From NCBI RefSeq assembly GCF_008868175.1, contig NZ_WBKT01000002.1, positions 53,886 through 117,885 of the forward strand: DNA of 64,000 nt, in the 5' to 3' direction. Numbering within the stretch: position 1 is the first letter of the stretch; the number at the start of each line of letters is the position of its first letter. The notes under the pieces were generated by a model. That model saw only the letters and a program-made list of their open reading frames with translations, did no database searches and was not told the origin of the DNA. Below are positions 16,787 to 25,685 of the stretch, piece by piece. The position numbers were made by a program, and so were the translations under genes. This DNA comes from Micromonospora sp. AMSO31t (GTDB taxonomy: Bacteria > Actinomycetota > Actinomycetes > Mycobacteriales > Micromonosporaceae).

Positions 16787-18550
16787 ATGTCCGGCCGCAT
16801 CCTGCTCGTCTGCCGGCTACTGATGCGCGACTTGCGCCGCCGCCGAACCGAAACCATCCTGCTCCTGGTCGCCATCACCGCCGCCACCGCCACGCTGACC
16901 CTCGGCCTCACCCTCAACGAAGTAGCCGACCGGCCGTACCAGCAGACCCGGAGCGCCACGGCCGGCCCGGACGTGATCGTGACGCCCCGGGCCACCGGTC
17001 AAGCCGCGTTGGACGAGCTCGCATCGCTGACCACCGGAGCCGGCGTCACCGATCACAGCGGCCCCTTCCCGATCGCCTACCTGACGATGACGGCCGACGG
17101 CACATCCGCGCACGCCGTCGTCGAGGGCCGGGACACCGCACCCGTATCCATCAACCGGCCCGCCGTAACCGAGGGCACCTGGGTACGCCCCGGCGGCGTG
17201 GTCGTCGAGCGTGCCTTCGCCGACGCCCTCGGCATCCGCGTCGCCGACACGATCAGCGTCGACGGCCATCCATTTCGCGTGGTCGGGACCGCCGTCACCG
17301 CCGCGAGAGCGACCTATCCGTACGCCGGGTGGCACTACCCGGGGAGCGTCCTGGTCGAACGCGGCGGCCTCGTCTGGGTGGACCGCAGCGACATGGCCAC
17401 GCTCGCGGGCGGCCAGCCGCTGTCGTACACCCTCAACCTCAAACTCGCCGATCCGGCGACCAGCACCACGTATGCCGTCGGCGACCAACTCACCATCTGG
17501 CAAGCGATCGACCACCTCAACGGTCGGCTGTACGGCGACGCGCAGATGACGCTGTTCGTCGGCAGCTGGCTGCTCAGCGGCCTTGCGCTGGCCGGCGTCG
17601 CCGGCATCGTCGCGGGCCGGATCATCGGCCAGCGTCGCCGGGTGGGGCTGCTCAAGGCCGTCGGCGCCGGACCGGCCATGATCGCCGCCGTCCACCTCGC
17701 CGAGTACCTCGTGATCGGGCTTGCCGCTGCCGCCACGGGCCTCGCCGCGGGCTGGTTCGTCGCACCCGTGCTGATCCGCCCCAGCGCCGGACTCATCGGC
17801 TCCGTCAACGCCCAGCCACCCGCGCTGCGCACGGTGGTCGCCGTCACGGCTCTCGCCCTCACGATCGCTGTGGCGGCGACTCTGGTACCGGTGGTGCGCG
17901 CCGCCGCCACCAGCACCGTCCACGCGCTGGCCGACGCTGCAACGCCACCGCGGCGCCGACGGTGGCCTATCTGGCTGTCGCGGCAGCTGCCCACCGCCCT
18001 GCTGATCGGGGTGCGTATCAACGCCCGACGGCCGCGCCGTGCCCGGCTGGTCACAGTGAACACCCTGATCACCACGACCGCACTCGTCGCCATGCTCATG
18101 GTCAACACCCGTGTGGAGCACTTCGACCTCGGCTACACGAAGCTCGCCAACCCCCGCAGCGAGCGAATGGACCAGGCCCTGCTCGTCGTAATCGTCGTGC
18201 TGTGCATCCTCGCGCTCATCAATGCCATCGTGAGCACCTGGACCGCAGTCCTCGACGCCCGGCAGCCGCTGGCCGTCGCGCGGACGCTCGGCGCCACGCC
18301 CGGGCAGGCCGGCGTGGGCCTAGCGGTAGCGCAACTGCTTCCCGCCATACCCGGCGTCGTCGCGGGGATCCCGGCCGGCATCGGGCTCCTCACGTTCGTC
18401 AGTACCGGCGAGTTCCAGTACCCACCCAATTCCTGGCTGCTCGGCACCGCACTCGGAGTCCTGCTCGCCATCGCCGCGCTCACCGCCATTCCCGCAATGG
18501 TTGCCACACGGCGCCCGGTCGTGGACACACTCCAGTCCGCACCGACCTGA
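16787..18550 (+). CDS. FtsX-like ABC transporter permease
   Basis: A 587-aa permease starting at ATG 16787, two bases after the ATPase stop. An N-terminal helix (TILLLVAITAATATLTLGLT) precedes a large extracytoplasmic MacB_PCD-like domain (about 45-250). The FtsX helices follow (LLSGLALAGVAGIVAGRIIG, a segment with YLVIGLAAAATGLAAGW, and TVVAVTALALTIAVAATLVP). A second half repeats the FtsX module near the C-terminus (ALLVVIVVLCILALINAIV; LLGTALGVLLAIAALTAIP). It should act with the ATPase in expelling a peptide, antibiotic or lipid-like compound. The substrate is unknown. Confidence 0.9.
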   Translation: MSGRILLVCRLLMRDLRRRRTETILLLVAITAATATLTLGLTLNEVADRPYQQTRSATAGPDVIVTPRATGQAALDELASLTTGAGVTDHSGPFPIAYLTMTADGTSAHAVVEGRDTAPVSINRPAVTEGTWVRPGGVVVERAFADALGIRVADTISVDGHPFRVVGTAVTAARATYPYAGWHYPGSVLVERGGLVWVDRSDMATLAGGQPLSYTLNLKLADPATSTTYAVGDQLTIWQAIDHLNGRLYGDAQMTLFVGSWLLSGLALAGVAGIVAGRIIGQRRRVGLLKAVGAGPAMIAAVHLAEYLVIGLAAAATGLAAGWFVAPVLIRPSAGLIGSVNAQPPALRTVVAVTALALTIAVAATLVPVVRAAATSTVHALADAATPPRRRRWPIWLSRQLPTALLIGVRINARRPRRARLVTVNTLITTTALVAMLMVNTRVEHFDLGYTKLANPRSERMDQALLVVIVVLCILALINAIVSTWTAVLDARQPLAVARTLGATPGQAGVGLAVAQLLPAIPGVVAGIPAGIGLLTFVSTGEFQYPPNSWLLGTALGVLLAIAALTAIPAMVATRRPVVDTLQSAPT

Positions 18551-18888
18551 CAGCCGTCAACGGTTGTAGTGCCGCTCGCGGCCCTACAACAGAACCGAAC
18601 CGCGGAGCAAGACCGCCATCGCATCCAACGCATCAGCCACACCGACACAATTCGCACTGATCTGGCTCCCCTCTGTGTCATCCATGAGCTCCGCACAGCG
18701 ATCAACGGTCAGGCAGGCCGATGCCGTAACGCCACGGGCGGGTATAGCGGACGGTATGCGCATGAGAGTGAGTCTGATCTTGGCTGGGATGATGTCGGCC
18801 GGAGTTGTCGTATCCGGGCGGCGTTGTTCGTAGCTGGTGTGAGAGGCCGCCCAGAGGGCGCGGTCACGACCAAAGGAGATGTCGACCG
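18551..18888. other. Intergenic stretch with repeat copy 2 and a 25-codon ORF
   Basis: No conventional gene is seen. TTGTAGTGCCGC-TCGC-GGCCCTACAA at 18563-18589 is an imperfect hairpin with arms TTGTAG...CTACAA, a possible terminator for the permease. The 22-bp repeat is at 18659-18680. An ORF at 18756-18833 (MRMRVSLILAGMMSAGVVVS, then GRRCS) looks like a lone signal peptide, perhaps the stump of a lost secreted protein. Confidence 0.5.
18659..18680 (+). repeat. 22-bp direct repeat, copy 2
   Basis: An identical copy of the 22-bp sequence at 14522-14543. Here it is not next to recognisable IS coding sequence, so it is either the last trace of an IS110-like end or a preferred target. Confidence 0.7.
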
Positions 18889-19711
18889 ATGCGGCACCCA
18901 CTGGCCAAGATCCATCGCATGTTCGAGCTCGTCGAGCCGATCGCCACCGTCACCTTCTCCGAGGTGCCGAACGAGGCGTTCCTCGCCCGTATGCGCAACT
19001 ACTGGGATGGATAACTTCGCGGGCCGGGCCGCGCCGCTGGGCCTGGCGCCGGCCGAGGTGGTGCACGCGGTCTTCTACAACTTCGCCGACGGCGAGGTGG
19101 CGCGCCACCTCCCGTGGGTCTGGGGGAAGATCACCCCGCAGGAGGCGATCGCGGTGCGCGAGCGGGGCAGCACCGCAGCGCTGCGGCAGAGGATCGGGCA
19201 GCTCGCCGACTCCCCCGATCTGGTGCGGGTTGCCGACCTCGCCACCCGAGCAGCGGTCAGCGCGCCGACCGAGGGCCGCGCGCTGTACGCAGGACTCCGG
19301 GCGCTCGACGTGCCCGCGGAGCCGGTGGCCAGGCTCTGGCACGCGGCGACGCTGCTGCGAGAGCACCGCGGGGACGGCCACAACGCCGCCCTCCTCACCC
19401 ACGGCATCGGCGGCACCGAGGCACATGTCCTGCTCGCTCTCTCCCTCGGAATGCGGGCGGAGGAGTTCGGCCGGACACACCACCTGCCCAAGGCACAACT
19501 CGCCGGTGTCGTCGACGGGTTGCGCCGCCGCGGCCTCGTGGACGCCGCCGGCGGGTTCACCGACGCCGGCCGCCAGACCAAGGAGCGGATCGAGGCCCTC
19601 ACCGACGAGCTGGCCGCGCCGGCGTACGACGTACTCACCGCCGACGAGCTCGACGAGCTGATCGCAGGGCTCGAGCCGATCGCCGCCGCGGCACAGGAAA
19701 TCGACGACTGA
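18889..19711 (+). pseudogene. SCO6745-family (MarR-like) gene with one-base frameshift
   Basis: The first frame (ATG 18889, AAAGGAG upstream) encodes MRHPLAKIHRMFELVEPIAT, ending RMRNYWDG and then TAA at 19013. The family continues YWDGYFAGRAAPLG, and exactly that is found in the next frame (FAGRAAPLGLAPAEVVHAVF), running intact to TGA 19711 with the C-terminal winged-helix part (HLPKAQLAGVVDGLRRRGLV). One extra A in GGATAACTTC near 19013 explains the break. The rest is undamaged, so the mutation is recent or a sequencing error. The family is a helical N-terminal domain plus HTH of unknown ligand. Confidence 0.8.
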
Positions 19712-19906
19712 GCGGGCGCGTCAGGCGACGGCCACGAGATCAGACGGTTGCGGCGCGTAGTCATTCGCGTGCCCTGTCCGGCAGCGAGCGCACTGCGGCA
19801 GATGGGCACGCCCAGACGCGTCGCGTGAGACTGATCGTGTGACCAATCGCCTCGTATAAGAAGTCACGGGTGCCCGACCCTGGGTGTGCCTGCCCACTCC
19901 GCAGGC

Positions 19907-20373
19907 TTAAAGCCGAACCCACGCTCCGAGTCGTTTGGCTGGAGCACCGTCGATGAAGGCTGCGATTGCCTCTGTTGCCTTGGCCACGCTGGAGACGAAG
20001 CCACCCGAGAATGTGCCGTCGCCGCCGAGCACCGGGAGTTCGACGGTTTTCGTCGCGGGCAGCACGCCATCCCCAGGAAGAAGGCGGCAGTCGTCCGGGG
20101 GGATGCTGCCGTTGATGGATACGACTCGTTCCACTTCCGGGATTGCCGCTGGCGGTGGGACTGCGGATGCTGGGCGGGCGTCGCGGATGCGGGCGCAGGC
20201 GGTGGGCGGGAGTGGGCAACGCAGGGTGCGGCGCAGCTGCCCTGCCTCCTCGATGACGTGCAGGAGGATTCCGTCGAGGCGGACCCGGACTCGTTGGCCA
20301 GCCAAAGGCATGCCGACGCTGATCTGACGGCCGCCGATGCTGATCCCGCCGCAGGGTCGATGAGGGGGCTTGA
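19907..20373 (-). pseudogene. IS481 transposase, C-terminal fragment
   Basis: The minus strand reads GGISIGGRQISVGMPLAGQR, then RVRLDGILLHVIEEAGQLRR and CPLPPTACARIRDARPA. This is the beta-rich C-terminal extension of actinobacterial IS481 transposases. After about 20105 the reading continues without family resemblance to 19907. The N-terminal part of the same kind of transposase lies on the other side of the IS3 element (21661-22010). The catalytic DDE core between them is missing, so more than the IS3 insertion has happened. Confidence 0.65.
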
Positions 20374-20395
20374 CCCCTGATCCTGGACACGGGGG

Positions 20396-21295
20396 TTATG
20401 CGGCCGGGGCCAGCGTAGTCGGTGCTGGCCGGGGGCTCTTCTCGTAGGTGATCGGTGGCTGCTGTCCGAGCCGGGAGTGGCGTCGGACGGTGTTGTAGCG
20501 GTGCAGCCAGCGGAACGCGGTCAGCCGGGCTTCGCGTTCGTCGGTGAAGGCGCGGCGGCCTTGCAGGGTTTCGCGTTTGAAGGTGGCGTTGAACGACTCC
20601 GCGGCCGCGTTGTCGGCGGAGCTACCGACCGCGCTCATCGACTGCCGGACCCCTGCCGCGGTGCAGGCGGCGGCGAAGGCCCGAGACGTGTACTGGGCTC
20701 CGTGATCCGTGTGCATGATCGCCCCGTCGAGGCTGCCCCGGGTGCGCTTCGCGGCGTGGAGGGCGTCGATGACCAGGTCGGTGCGCATGTGATCGGCGAT
20801 CGCCCAGCCCGCCAGGCGCCGGGAGTGCAGGTCGAGGACGGTGGCCAGGTAGAGGAACCCGCGGTCCCCGACCGGCAGGTAGGTGATGTCGCCGACGTAG
20901 CGCTGATTCGGCTCCGGGGCGGTGAAATCCCGGCCGATCAGATCCGGGGCCTTCGCCGCGGCCGGATCCGGCACCGTCGTACGCGATCGTCGGCGCAGCC
21001 GCAGCCCTTGCACGCCGAAGCGGCGCATCACCCGCGCGACCCGCTTACGGTTGATCGCCAGACCGGCATCGCGGAGTTCGGCGGTGATCCGCGGTGCCCC
21101 GTAGGTGCCGTCATGAGCGGCGTGCACCGCCCGGATCCGGCCCACGAGAGCCGCATCCGCGGCCTCCCGGGCGGCCCGCGCTTCGGCGGCCGATCGCCAG
21201 TAGTAGAAGCTCGACCGGGACACCCCGATGACCTTGCACAACCGCTTCACGCCGAAGCGCTGCTGATGGTCGGCGACGAACTGGAAGCGGTTCAC
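20396..21295 (-). CDS. IS3 OrfB, integrase-type transposase
   Basis: A 299-aa rve-domain transposase. An HTH_21 segment (DGTYGAPRITAELRDAGLAI) is followed by the DDE core: Asp in YVGDITYLPVG, Asp in IMHTDHGAQYTS, and Glu in NAAAESFNATFKRETL. The C-terminal block FRWLHRYNTVRRHSRLG is typical. The start ATG overlaps the OrfA stop (21292-21295). In this family OrfAB is usually made by -1 frameshifting, and the overlap would allow this or coupled initiation. No damage is visible, so it may be active. Confidence 0.92.
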   Translation of the reverse strand: MNRFQFVADHQQRFGVKRLCKVIGVSRSSFYYWRSAAEARAAREAADAALVGRIRAVHAAHDGTYGAPRITAELRDAGLAINRKRVARVMRRFGVQGLRLRRRSRTTVPDPAAAKAPDLIGRDFTAPEPNQRYVGDITYLPVGDRGFLYLATVLDLHSRRLAGWAIADHMRTDLVIDALHAAKRTRGSLDGAIMHTDHGAQYTSRAFAAACTAAGVRQSMSAVGSSADNAAAESFNATFKRETLQGRRAFTDEREARLTAFRWLHRYNTVRRHSRLGQQPPITYEKSPRPAPTTLAPAA

Positions 21296-21594
21296 CAGCG
21301 CGTCTCCCCGGCGAAATACCGGGCCGCCTTCCGCAGAATGTCCCGCTCCTCCTCCAGCTCCCGGACCCGCCGCCGCAACGCGGCGTTCTCGTCCTCCACC
21401 GACCCGGCCGCCGGCGACGCCGCCGGCCCGGCCGCTGCACCCCGACGTTGATCATCAGCGCGGACCCAACTACGCAACGTCTCCCGATTGACCCCGAGAT
21501 CGTCAGCGATCTGCGCGATCGTCGCCCCCGGCCGAGACCGATACAACGCCACCGCATCGGCCTTGAACTCGGCAGGGTAGTGCTTGTTCGCCAT
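21292..21594 (-). CDS. IS3 OrfA, DNA-binding transposase subunit
   Basis: A 100-aa protein with an HTH (YPAEFKADAVALYRSRPGAT, then IAQIADDLGVNRETLRSWVR) and a C-terminal leucine-zipper coil (ENAALRRRVRELEEERDILR) ending AARYFAGETRW. It belongs with OrfB in the IS3 element and recognises its terminal repeats. Confidence 0.9.
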   Translation of the reverse strand: MANKHYPAEFKADAVALYRSRPGATIAQIADDLGVNRETLRSWVRADDQRRGAAAGPAASPAAGSVEDENAALRRRVRELEEERDILRKAARYFAGETRW

Positions 21595-21660
21595 CTGTCA
21601 GGGACTCCTGATCTCCCCGGACCATCACGATCCAAGGCTCAAGTGTCCAGGACCAGGGGG

Positions 21661-22010
21661 CAACTCCCGAGGCCGTGTCGGACCAACACCCGGTAGATAG
21701 TGCTCAGCGATGGAACCGGTCCGGGGCAACCGCGGCGGCCCAGTTCGTAGTGCAACCGCCGTTGGCCCCAGCGGGGATGGTTGCGGCGCAGTTCGCAAAT
21801 CAACGCCTCTACCTCGCCAGGAGTCTGGGCGGGATGCGCATGCGGTCGGTGCGATCGATCGGCCAGGCCCTCCAGGCCGTGATCGTGATACCAGCCCAAC
21901 CAGCGGTGCACCGCCTGGCGTGAGACGCCGAACCGTCCGGCGACCTCGGTCACGGACAGGCCAGCCTCGGCTTCCAGCACTGCGCGGTAACGCTGCTCAG
22001 TCACGCTCAT
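21661..22010 (-). pseudogene. IS481 transposase, N-terminal fragment
   Basis: From ATG 22010 the frame reads MSVTEQRYRAVLEAEAGLSV, then an HTH (EVAGRFGVSRQAVHRWLGWY), RSHRPHAHPAQTPGEVEALI and STIYRVLVRHGLG. It then runs into the IS3 right terminal repeat and stops. This is the helix-turn-helix and linker half of an IS481 transposase. The catalytic core that should follow is not present on either side of the IS3 element. Confidence 0.8.
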
Positions 22011-22037
22011 CTCCACCAGCACTCGGCGGAGTGTCAC

Positions 22038-22570
22038 CCATCAAGTGAAGCCACCGTGTAACGCATCAACCGGAGTCGGACACCGGCTGCCGGCGATGTG
22101 GTTAAAAGTTTCTGTACGTCTTCAAGGCGGCCCTGAACGGGCCGCGCGCCCCGCCGCCTGGGCGCGCGTCCGTCGCTCCGCTGTCGCTCCACGCCGGCCG
22201 CGCAACACACCCGGCGGGCTGGCGCGGAGAGCGGAAAGCCCTGGGGCCGCCGCAGACAGTAGCGCCGAGAGTGGTGAGGTTCGCGGCCAGCAGTCGGCCG
22301 AGGCGCGGCAGCGGTCGCACCGCCGCGCCGTAGGGCGACTCACCGCCGGCCGTGGTGGGGATGCGGCGCGAAGGATGCGGGGCCGCACCTCCGACCTCAA
22401 GGGCGCTTCGCGTCGCTACGCGACGGCCCTCGGGGCCGCCCTTGACCCCGGAGCCTCTGCGGCCCCTCGGGCCGGCGTTGCCGGCAGGCGGGGGCCTGCC
22501 CGTGATGCTCGCGCCGCATCCCCACCCCAACCTCGTCGCACGCGTCGCTGCGTTCGTCTCGGCGCCAAGG
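22038..22570. other. Hairpin-rich, gene-free tract
   Basis: No coding region is supported. Several perfect short hairpins are packed here: GCGGCCC-TGAAC-GGGCCGC (22127-22145), CGTCGC-TAC-GCGACG (22411-22425), GGCCC-TCG-GGGCC (22425-22437), GCCGGC-GTT-GCCGGC (22471-22485) and GGCAGGC-GGGG-GCCTGCC (22483-22500). Most loops are 3-5 nt. Such a run can be a replication or transfer origin, a telomere-like end, an attenuator or a structured RNA. The tract sits between IS481 and another IS remnant. Confidence 0.6.
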
Positions 22571-22574
22571 ATGA

Positions 22575-22925
22575 CTTGACGCCACATCGGCTGCTGGATG
22601 TCCCCGGGACCCTCTACTGGGCCGCCTCACAGCCGGACCTGTCCACCCTGGCCGACTACGGTTAAGAAGGCGGTGGCCCAGGGCACCGACACCCCGTACA
22701 AGCAACCTGCCGACGGCCGCCGCCTCGCCGTCGACAACCGCACCTACAACGCCGTCTTCGATCTATGCGATGCTTTGGAGAACGCGCTTCGTGATCCTGG
22801 TCGGCCGCTGGCGCACTACACGACATACCACCGCCCGCCCCCGACATCTCGGCGACATCGTCCGAGCCGCGCTCCACCTCACCCACCGCGAATACCGATA
22901 CCTACCGGACCCTTGTTCAGATCAC
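22575..22925 (+). mobile_element. DDE_Tnp_4/IS5-type transposase, 3' remnant
   Basis: Plus-strand pieces match the end of a DDE_Tnp_4-like transposase: LSTLADYG (a decayed LADxGY block) followed by GTDTPYKQPADGRRLAVDNR and TYNAVF. After a frame change near 22780, LVGRWRTTRHTTARPRHLGD, then IVRAALHLTHREYRYL. The last two blocks are the typical terminal helices of these enzymes. The upstream catalytic part is absent. It ends two bases from the stop of the secreted protein gene on the other strand. Confidence 0.65.
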
Positions 22926-22926
22926 T

Positions 22927-23247
22927 TTACTGCGTTTGACGCCCGTATCCATCCCGATAGGGGTACGACGCGTTGCAAGCCTTTGTGGAGTAGTTTCCGA
23001 TCGACACCCAGGGGCCATAGTACGTGTAAGAACGGTTGGAATCGTTCCAGCAGCGGACCCAGACCCGGTAAGTACCGGTGCCACCGTCGCAGCGAGTCGT
23101 AGCACCGGGATAGGTGGAGTACGGATAATCGCTAGTGCTGAGGATGCAGTTCGTCGGCGCGGCGGAAGCCGCCACAGGAGTAAGGGTGACGGCCGCAACC
23201 GCCGCAGCCAGAGAAAAGGCCAATTTCCCTACCGTGATTCTGATCAT
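22927..23247 (-). CDS. Small secreted protein, Cys/Tyr/Ser-rich
   Basis: A 106-aa precursor from ATG 23247. A Sec signal peptide (MIRITVGKLAFSLAAAVAAV, with VAASA-AP cleavage near residue 29) is followed by a mature domain of about 77 residues with four Cys, many Tyr, Ser and Thr and few charges (YPYSTYPGATTRCDGGTGTY; VWVRCWNDSNRSYTYYGPWV). Four Cys could form two disulfides. Base composition is less GC-rich than in the neighbours, which suggests recent arrival. No family was recognised. A small extracellular structural or antagonistic protein is possible but unproven. No strong ribosome binding site is seen. Confidence 0.75.
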   Translation of the reverse strand: MIRITVGKLAFSLAAAVAAVTLTPVAASAAPTNCILSTSDYPYSTYPGATTRCDGGTGTYRVWVRCWNDSNRSYTYYGPWVSIGNYSTKACNASYPYRDGYGRQTQ

Positions 23248-23930
23248 GAGATAAGACCCTAGCACTCTAACTAGGTCACGTCCACATTGGAAGGAACGAG
23301 ACCAACGGTAGTTCACCACCTTCGACGGGGGGCCATCGTCACCAGGACGCACCGGAGCCCGGCTTGGAGGTGAGACGAGGCCCTTCTGGCCTGCACCCTC
23401 GTTCGTGGCAATGGCGAGCCGCTCGACTCTCCACCGCTCACTCGGTTAAGAGCGAGGCTCGGAGTTTCGCAACCCCGACGGCGTAGACCGCAAGACCGCC
23501 GACATCGCCACCCAGCACCCGAACTGCACAGGCAAGCCAACGAACGGCGGCCGATGAGGTTCGGAACATGCACGGAATGACCAAGTGCATCGCTGGCAAA
23601 CGTCCGGTCGTATGCACTGGTTGCAGGAGGGTCTGCGTAGGAACCACTAGACCATTCCTAAACCGTGTGCGTCGACGCCGCCTCGGGGACGACTGGGTGC
23701 GGCAGATCCTCTCGGGGCACAGATGGGGCACAAGACACCGTCAAACGTTGGCAAGCAGCCGGCAGTACTGTGAGGTACCAACGCCGCCTGACTGGGCCGC
23801 TGGCATGTCGGTGCAGGTCATCGGCGAGCCGGTCTAAGTTCCGCTTCAACTCCTCGACGTATCGGCCCTGCTCGTCGCCGGGCTGACCGACGTCGCTAGC
23901 CTGTGTCCGATCTTCGAGAGGGTGGGTGCG
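23248..23930. other. Gene-free stretch
   Basis: 683 bp with no supportable gene on either strand. Possible frames are arginine- and serine-rich and lack family resemblance. It presumably holds the promoter of the secreted protein (near 23250-23300) and that of the lipoprotein gene (near 23880-23920). Confidence 0.5.
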
Positions 23931-24376
23931 ATGCGCCGCTGGCTTGTGACGCCTGCCGTGATGGTCCTCGGGCTGTTCGCAGCCGGCTGCGGCACGTGGT
24001 GGGCACTGCGGACCCGGTTGACAACACCGGGCAGGTCTGTAGCAACTTCCGCTCGGTCTTCGGCCGGTACTCGGACGGCGATTCTCCAGAGCGGCTCGCC
24101 TACGTACAGGCGGTGGAAGCGGACTACAACGGCAACGGTAAGCCGGGTGCAGCAAGCGCGGCGAAGGCTGCCTACTTCCAGGCATGGGCTCGCGACCTTC
24201 GTCCAGTCGCACACGCGAGTAACCCGGCGCTCAAGACAGCTCTGAGCCGGGCGGCCGATGCCCTTGACGCGGCGGCCGATGGGCGCGCCTTGACCGCGGC
24301 GGACTTGAACAACACTTGGCAGCCGCTCCTCGATACCTGTGCGGAGACATCACCTGGCGCCTCGCCCAAGAGCTAG
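23931..24376 (+). pseudogene. Lipoprotein gene with frameshift
   Basis: ATG 23931, preceded by GAGAGGGTGGG, starts a lipoprotein signal (MRRWLVTPAVMVLGLFAAGC, lipobox FAAGC). Just after the lipobox (about 23990-24015) the sensible frame changes. The mature part continues VDNTGQVCSNFRSVFGRYSD, VQAVEADYNGNGKPGAASAA and LNNTWQPLLDTCAETS to TAG 24374-24376, a helical domain with two Cys. A one-base indel would restore a lipoprotein of about 148 aa. Function unknown. Confidence 0.65.
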
Positions 24377-24460
24377 TGCCGTAGCAGGCAACGTTTGCCC
24401 TGTTGTGATGTGAAGCGCCGCCCGGGGTCCCGCACGGTCTGCCGTGCGGCCGCCATCGGT

Positions 24461-25600
24461 GTGCGGGTGGCTGAACGAGTACGTGTACGCGAGATCGACG
24501 AGGACGAGGGCGCCAAGCTTCTGCGGATCATCCGCAGGGGCAGTGGCTCAGTGGTGACCTGGCGGCGGGCGCGGACGGTACTGCTGTCCGCCCAGTGCAT
24601 GCCGGTAGTGAGAATCGCCGAGGTCACCTTCACCAGCGCAGACCGGGTCCGGGACGAGATCCACGACTTCAACGCCGACGGCTTCGCCTCCCTCTACCCG
24701 AAGTACGCCGGCGGCCGCCCGAAGACGTTCACGCTGCCCGAGCGCCGCGAGATCAAGAAGATCGCGAAGTCCAAGCCGACCGAGCATGACCTGCCGTTTT
24801 CGACTTGGAGTCTGACCAAGCTGGCGGACTTCCTGGTTGCCGAGGGGGTGGTCGACGACATCAGCCACGAGGGCCTGCGCATCCTGCTCCGCGAGGAAGG
24901 CGTCTCCTTTCAACGCCTGAAGACCTGGAAGACCTCCCGCGACCCGGACTACGCGGCCAAGAAGGCCCGCGTCGAACACCTCTACGCGATCGCCGACGGC
25001 GAGGTCATACCCGAGGAGGACGAGCCCGAAGTCATCTTCTGTATGGACGAGTTCGGACCCCTCAACTTGATGCCCCACCCCGGCCGGCAGTGGGCCGAGC
25101 GCGGTGGTAAGCACAAGGATCCCGACCGGCAGCCGCGCCGCAGGCGGCGGGCGACCTACAACCGCTACGGCGGAGTGCGCCATCTATTTGCTGCCTATGA
25201 CCTGGGCAAGGACAAACTCTACGGCCACATCAAGCCGGTCAAGAGGCGCACCCAGTTCCTGGAGTTCTGCCGATACCTGCGCACCCTCTACCCGCCGACG
25301 GTCCGGATCGCGATCGTCTGTGACAACTTCTCCCCTCACTTGACCACGAGGAAGTGCCGCCGCGTGGCCGACGGGGCCGCGTCGAACAACGTCGAGATCG
25401 CCTATACCCCGACGAACAGCTCCCGGCTCAACCGCATCGAGGCCCAGTTCACGGCCCTGCGCTACTTCACCCTCGACGGCACCGACCACGCTACCCACAA
25501 GGCGCAGGCCAGCATGATCCGCCGCTACATCATCTGGCGAAACCGCCACGCCGCCGACGAACACCTTCGCGCCGTCGTTGCCAGGGCGAACGCCGCATAA
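24461..25600 (+). CDS. IS630-family transposase
   Basis: About 379 aa from GTG 24461 (an upstream TTG at 24395 is possible). An N-terminal HTH region (RRARTVLLSAQCMPVVRIAE) is followed by winged-helix linker YPKYAGGRPKTFTLPERREI and the DDE core: Asp in IFCMDEFGPLNL, Asp in IAIVCDNFSPHL, Glu in SSRLNRIEAQF. The ORF is open through YIIWRNRHA near the C-terminus. It looks intact, but terminal inverted repeats were not found, so the element limits and mobility are uncertain. Confidence 0.88.
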   Translation: MRVAERVRVREIDEDEGAKLLRIIRRGSGSVVTWRRARTVLLSAQCMPVVRIAEVTFTSADRVRDEIHDFNADGFASLYPKYAGGRPKTFTLPERREIKKIAKSKPTEHDLPFSTWSLTKLADFLVAEGVVDDISHEGLRILLREEGVSFQRLKTWKTSRDPDYAAKKARVEHLYAIADGEVIPEEDEPEVIFCMDEFGPLNLMPHPGRQWAERGGKHKDPDRQPRRRRRATYNRYGGVRHLFAAYDLGKDKLYGHIKPVKRRTQFLEFCRYLRTLYPPTVRIAIVCDNFSPHLTTRKCRRVADGAASNNVEIAYTPTNSSRLNRIEAQFTALRYFTLDGTDHATHKAQASMIRRYIIWRNRHAADEHLRAVVARANAA

Positions 25601-25685
25601 CCGGCCACCGCCGCTCGACGGGCGACGTGCATCCGCCCCGATACTGGCCGTCGTGAAGTTAGACAGACGACGGCGTGATCGGTCC

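Larger units (their letters stand above)
20374..21660 (-). mobile_element. IS3-family insertion sequence, apparently intact
   Basis: The left end CCCCTGATCCTGGACAC (20374-20390) and the reverse complement of the right end, CCCCTGGTCCTGGACAC (21659-21643), match at 16 of 17 positions, forming good terminal inverted repeats around orfA and orfB. Both genes are open, with complete catalytic motifs. The element has landed inside, or at a deletion junction of, an IS481 transposase gene. No obvious 3-4 bp target duplication is seen, consistent with a later deletion on one side. Confidence 0.85.

Noticed and set aside
22411..22500. A CRISPR or tandem-repeat array in the hairpin-rich tract
   Set aside because: The inverted repeats differ in sequence and there is no regular repeat-spacer pattern.
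23658..24212. A 184-aa minus-strand ORF opposite the lipoprotein relic
   Set aside because: It is rich in Arg/Pro/Ser with no motif; the plus strand has a lipoprotein signal and a sensible mature domain.
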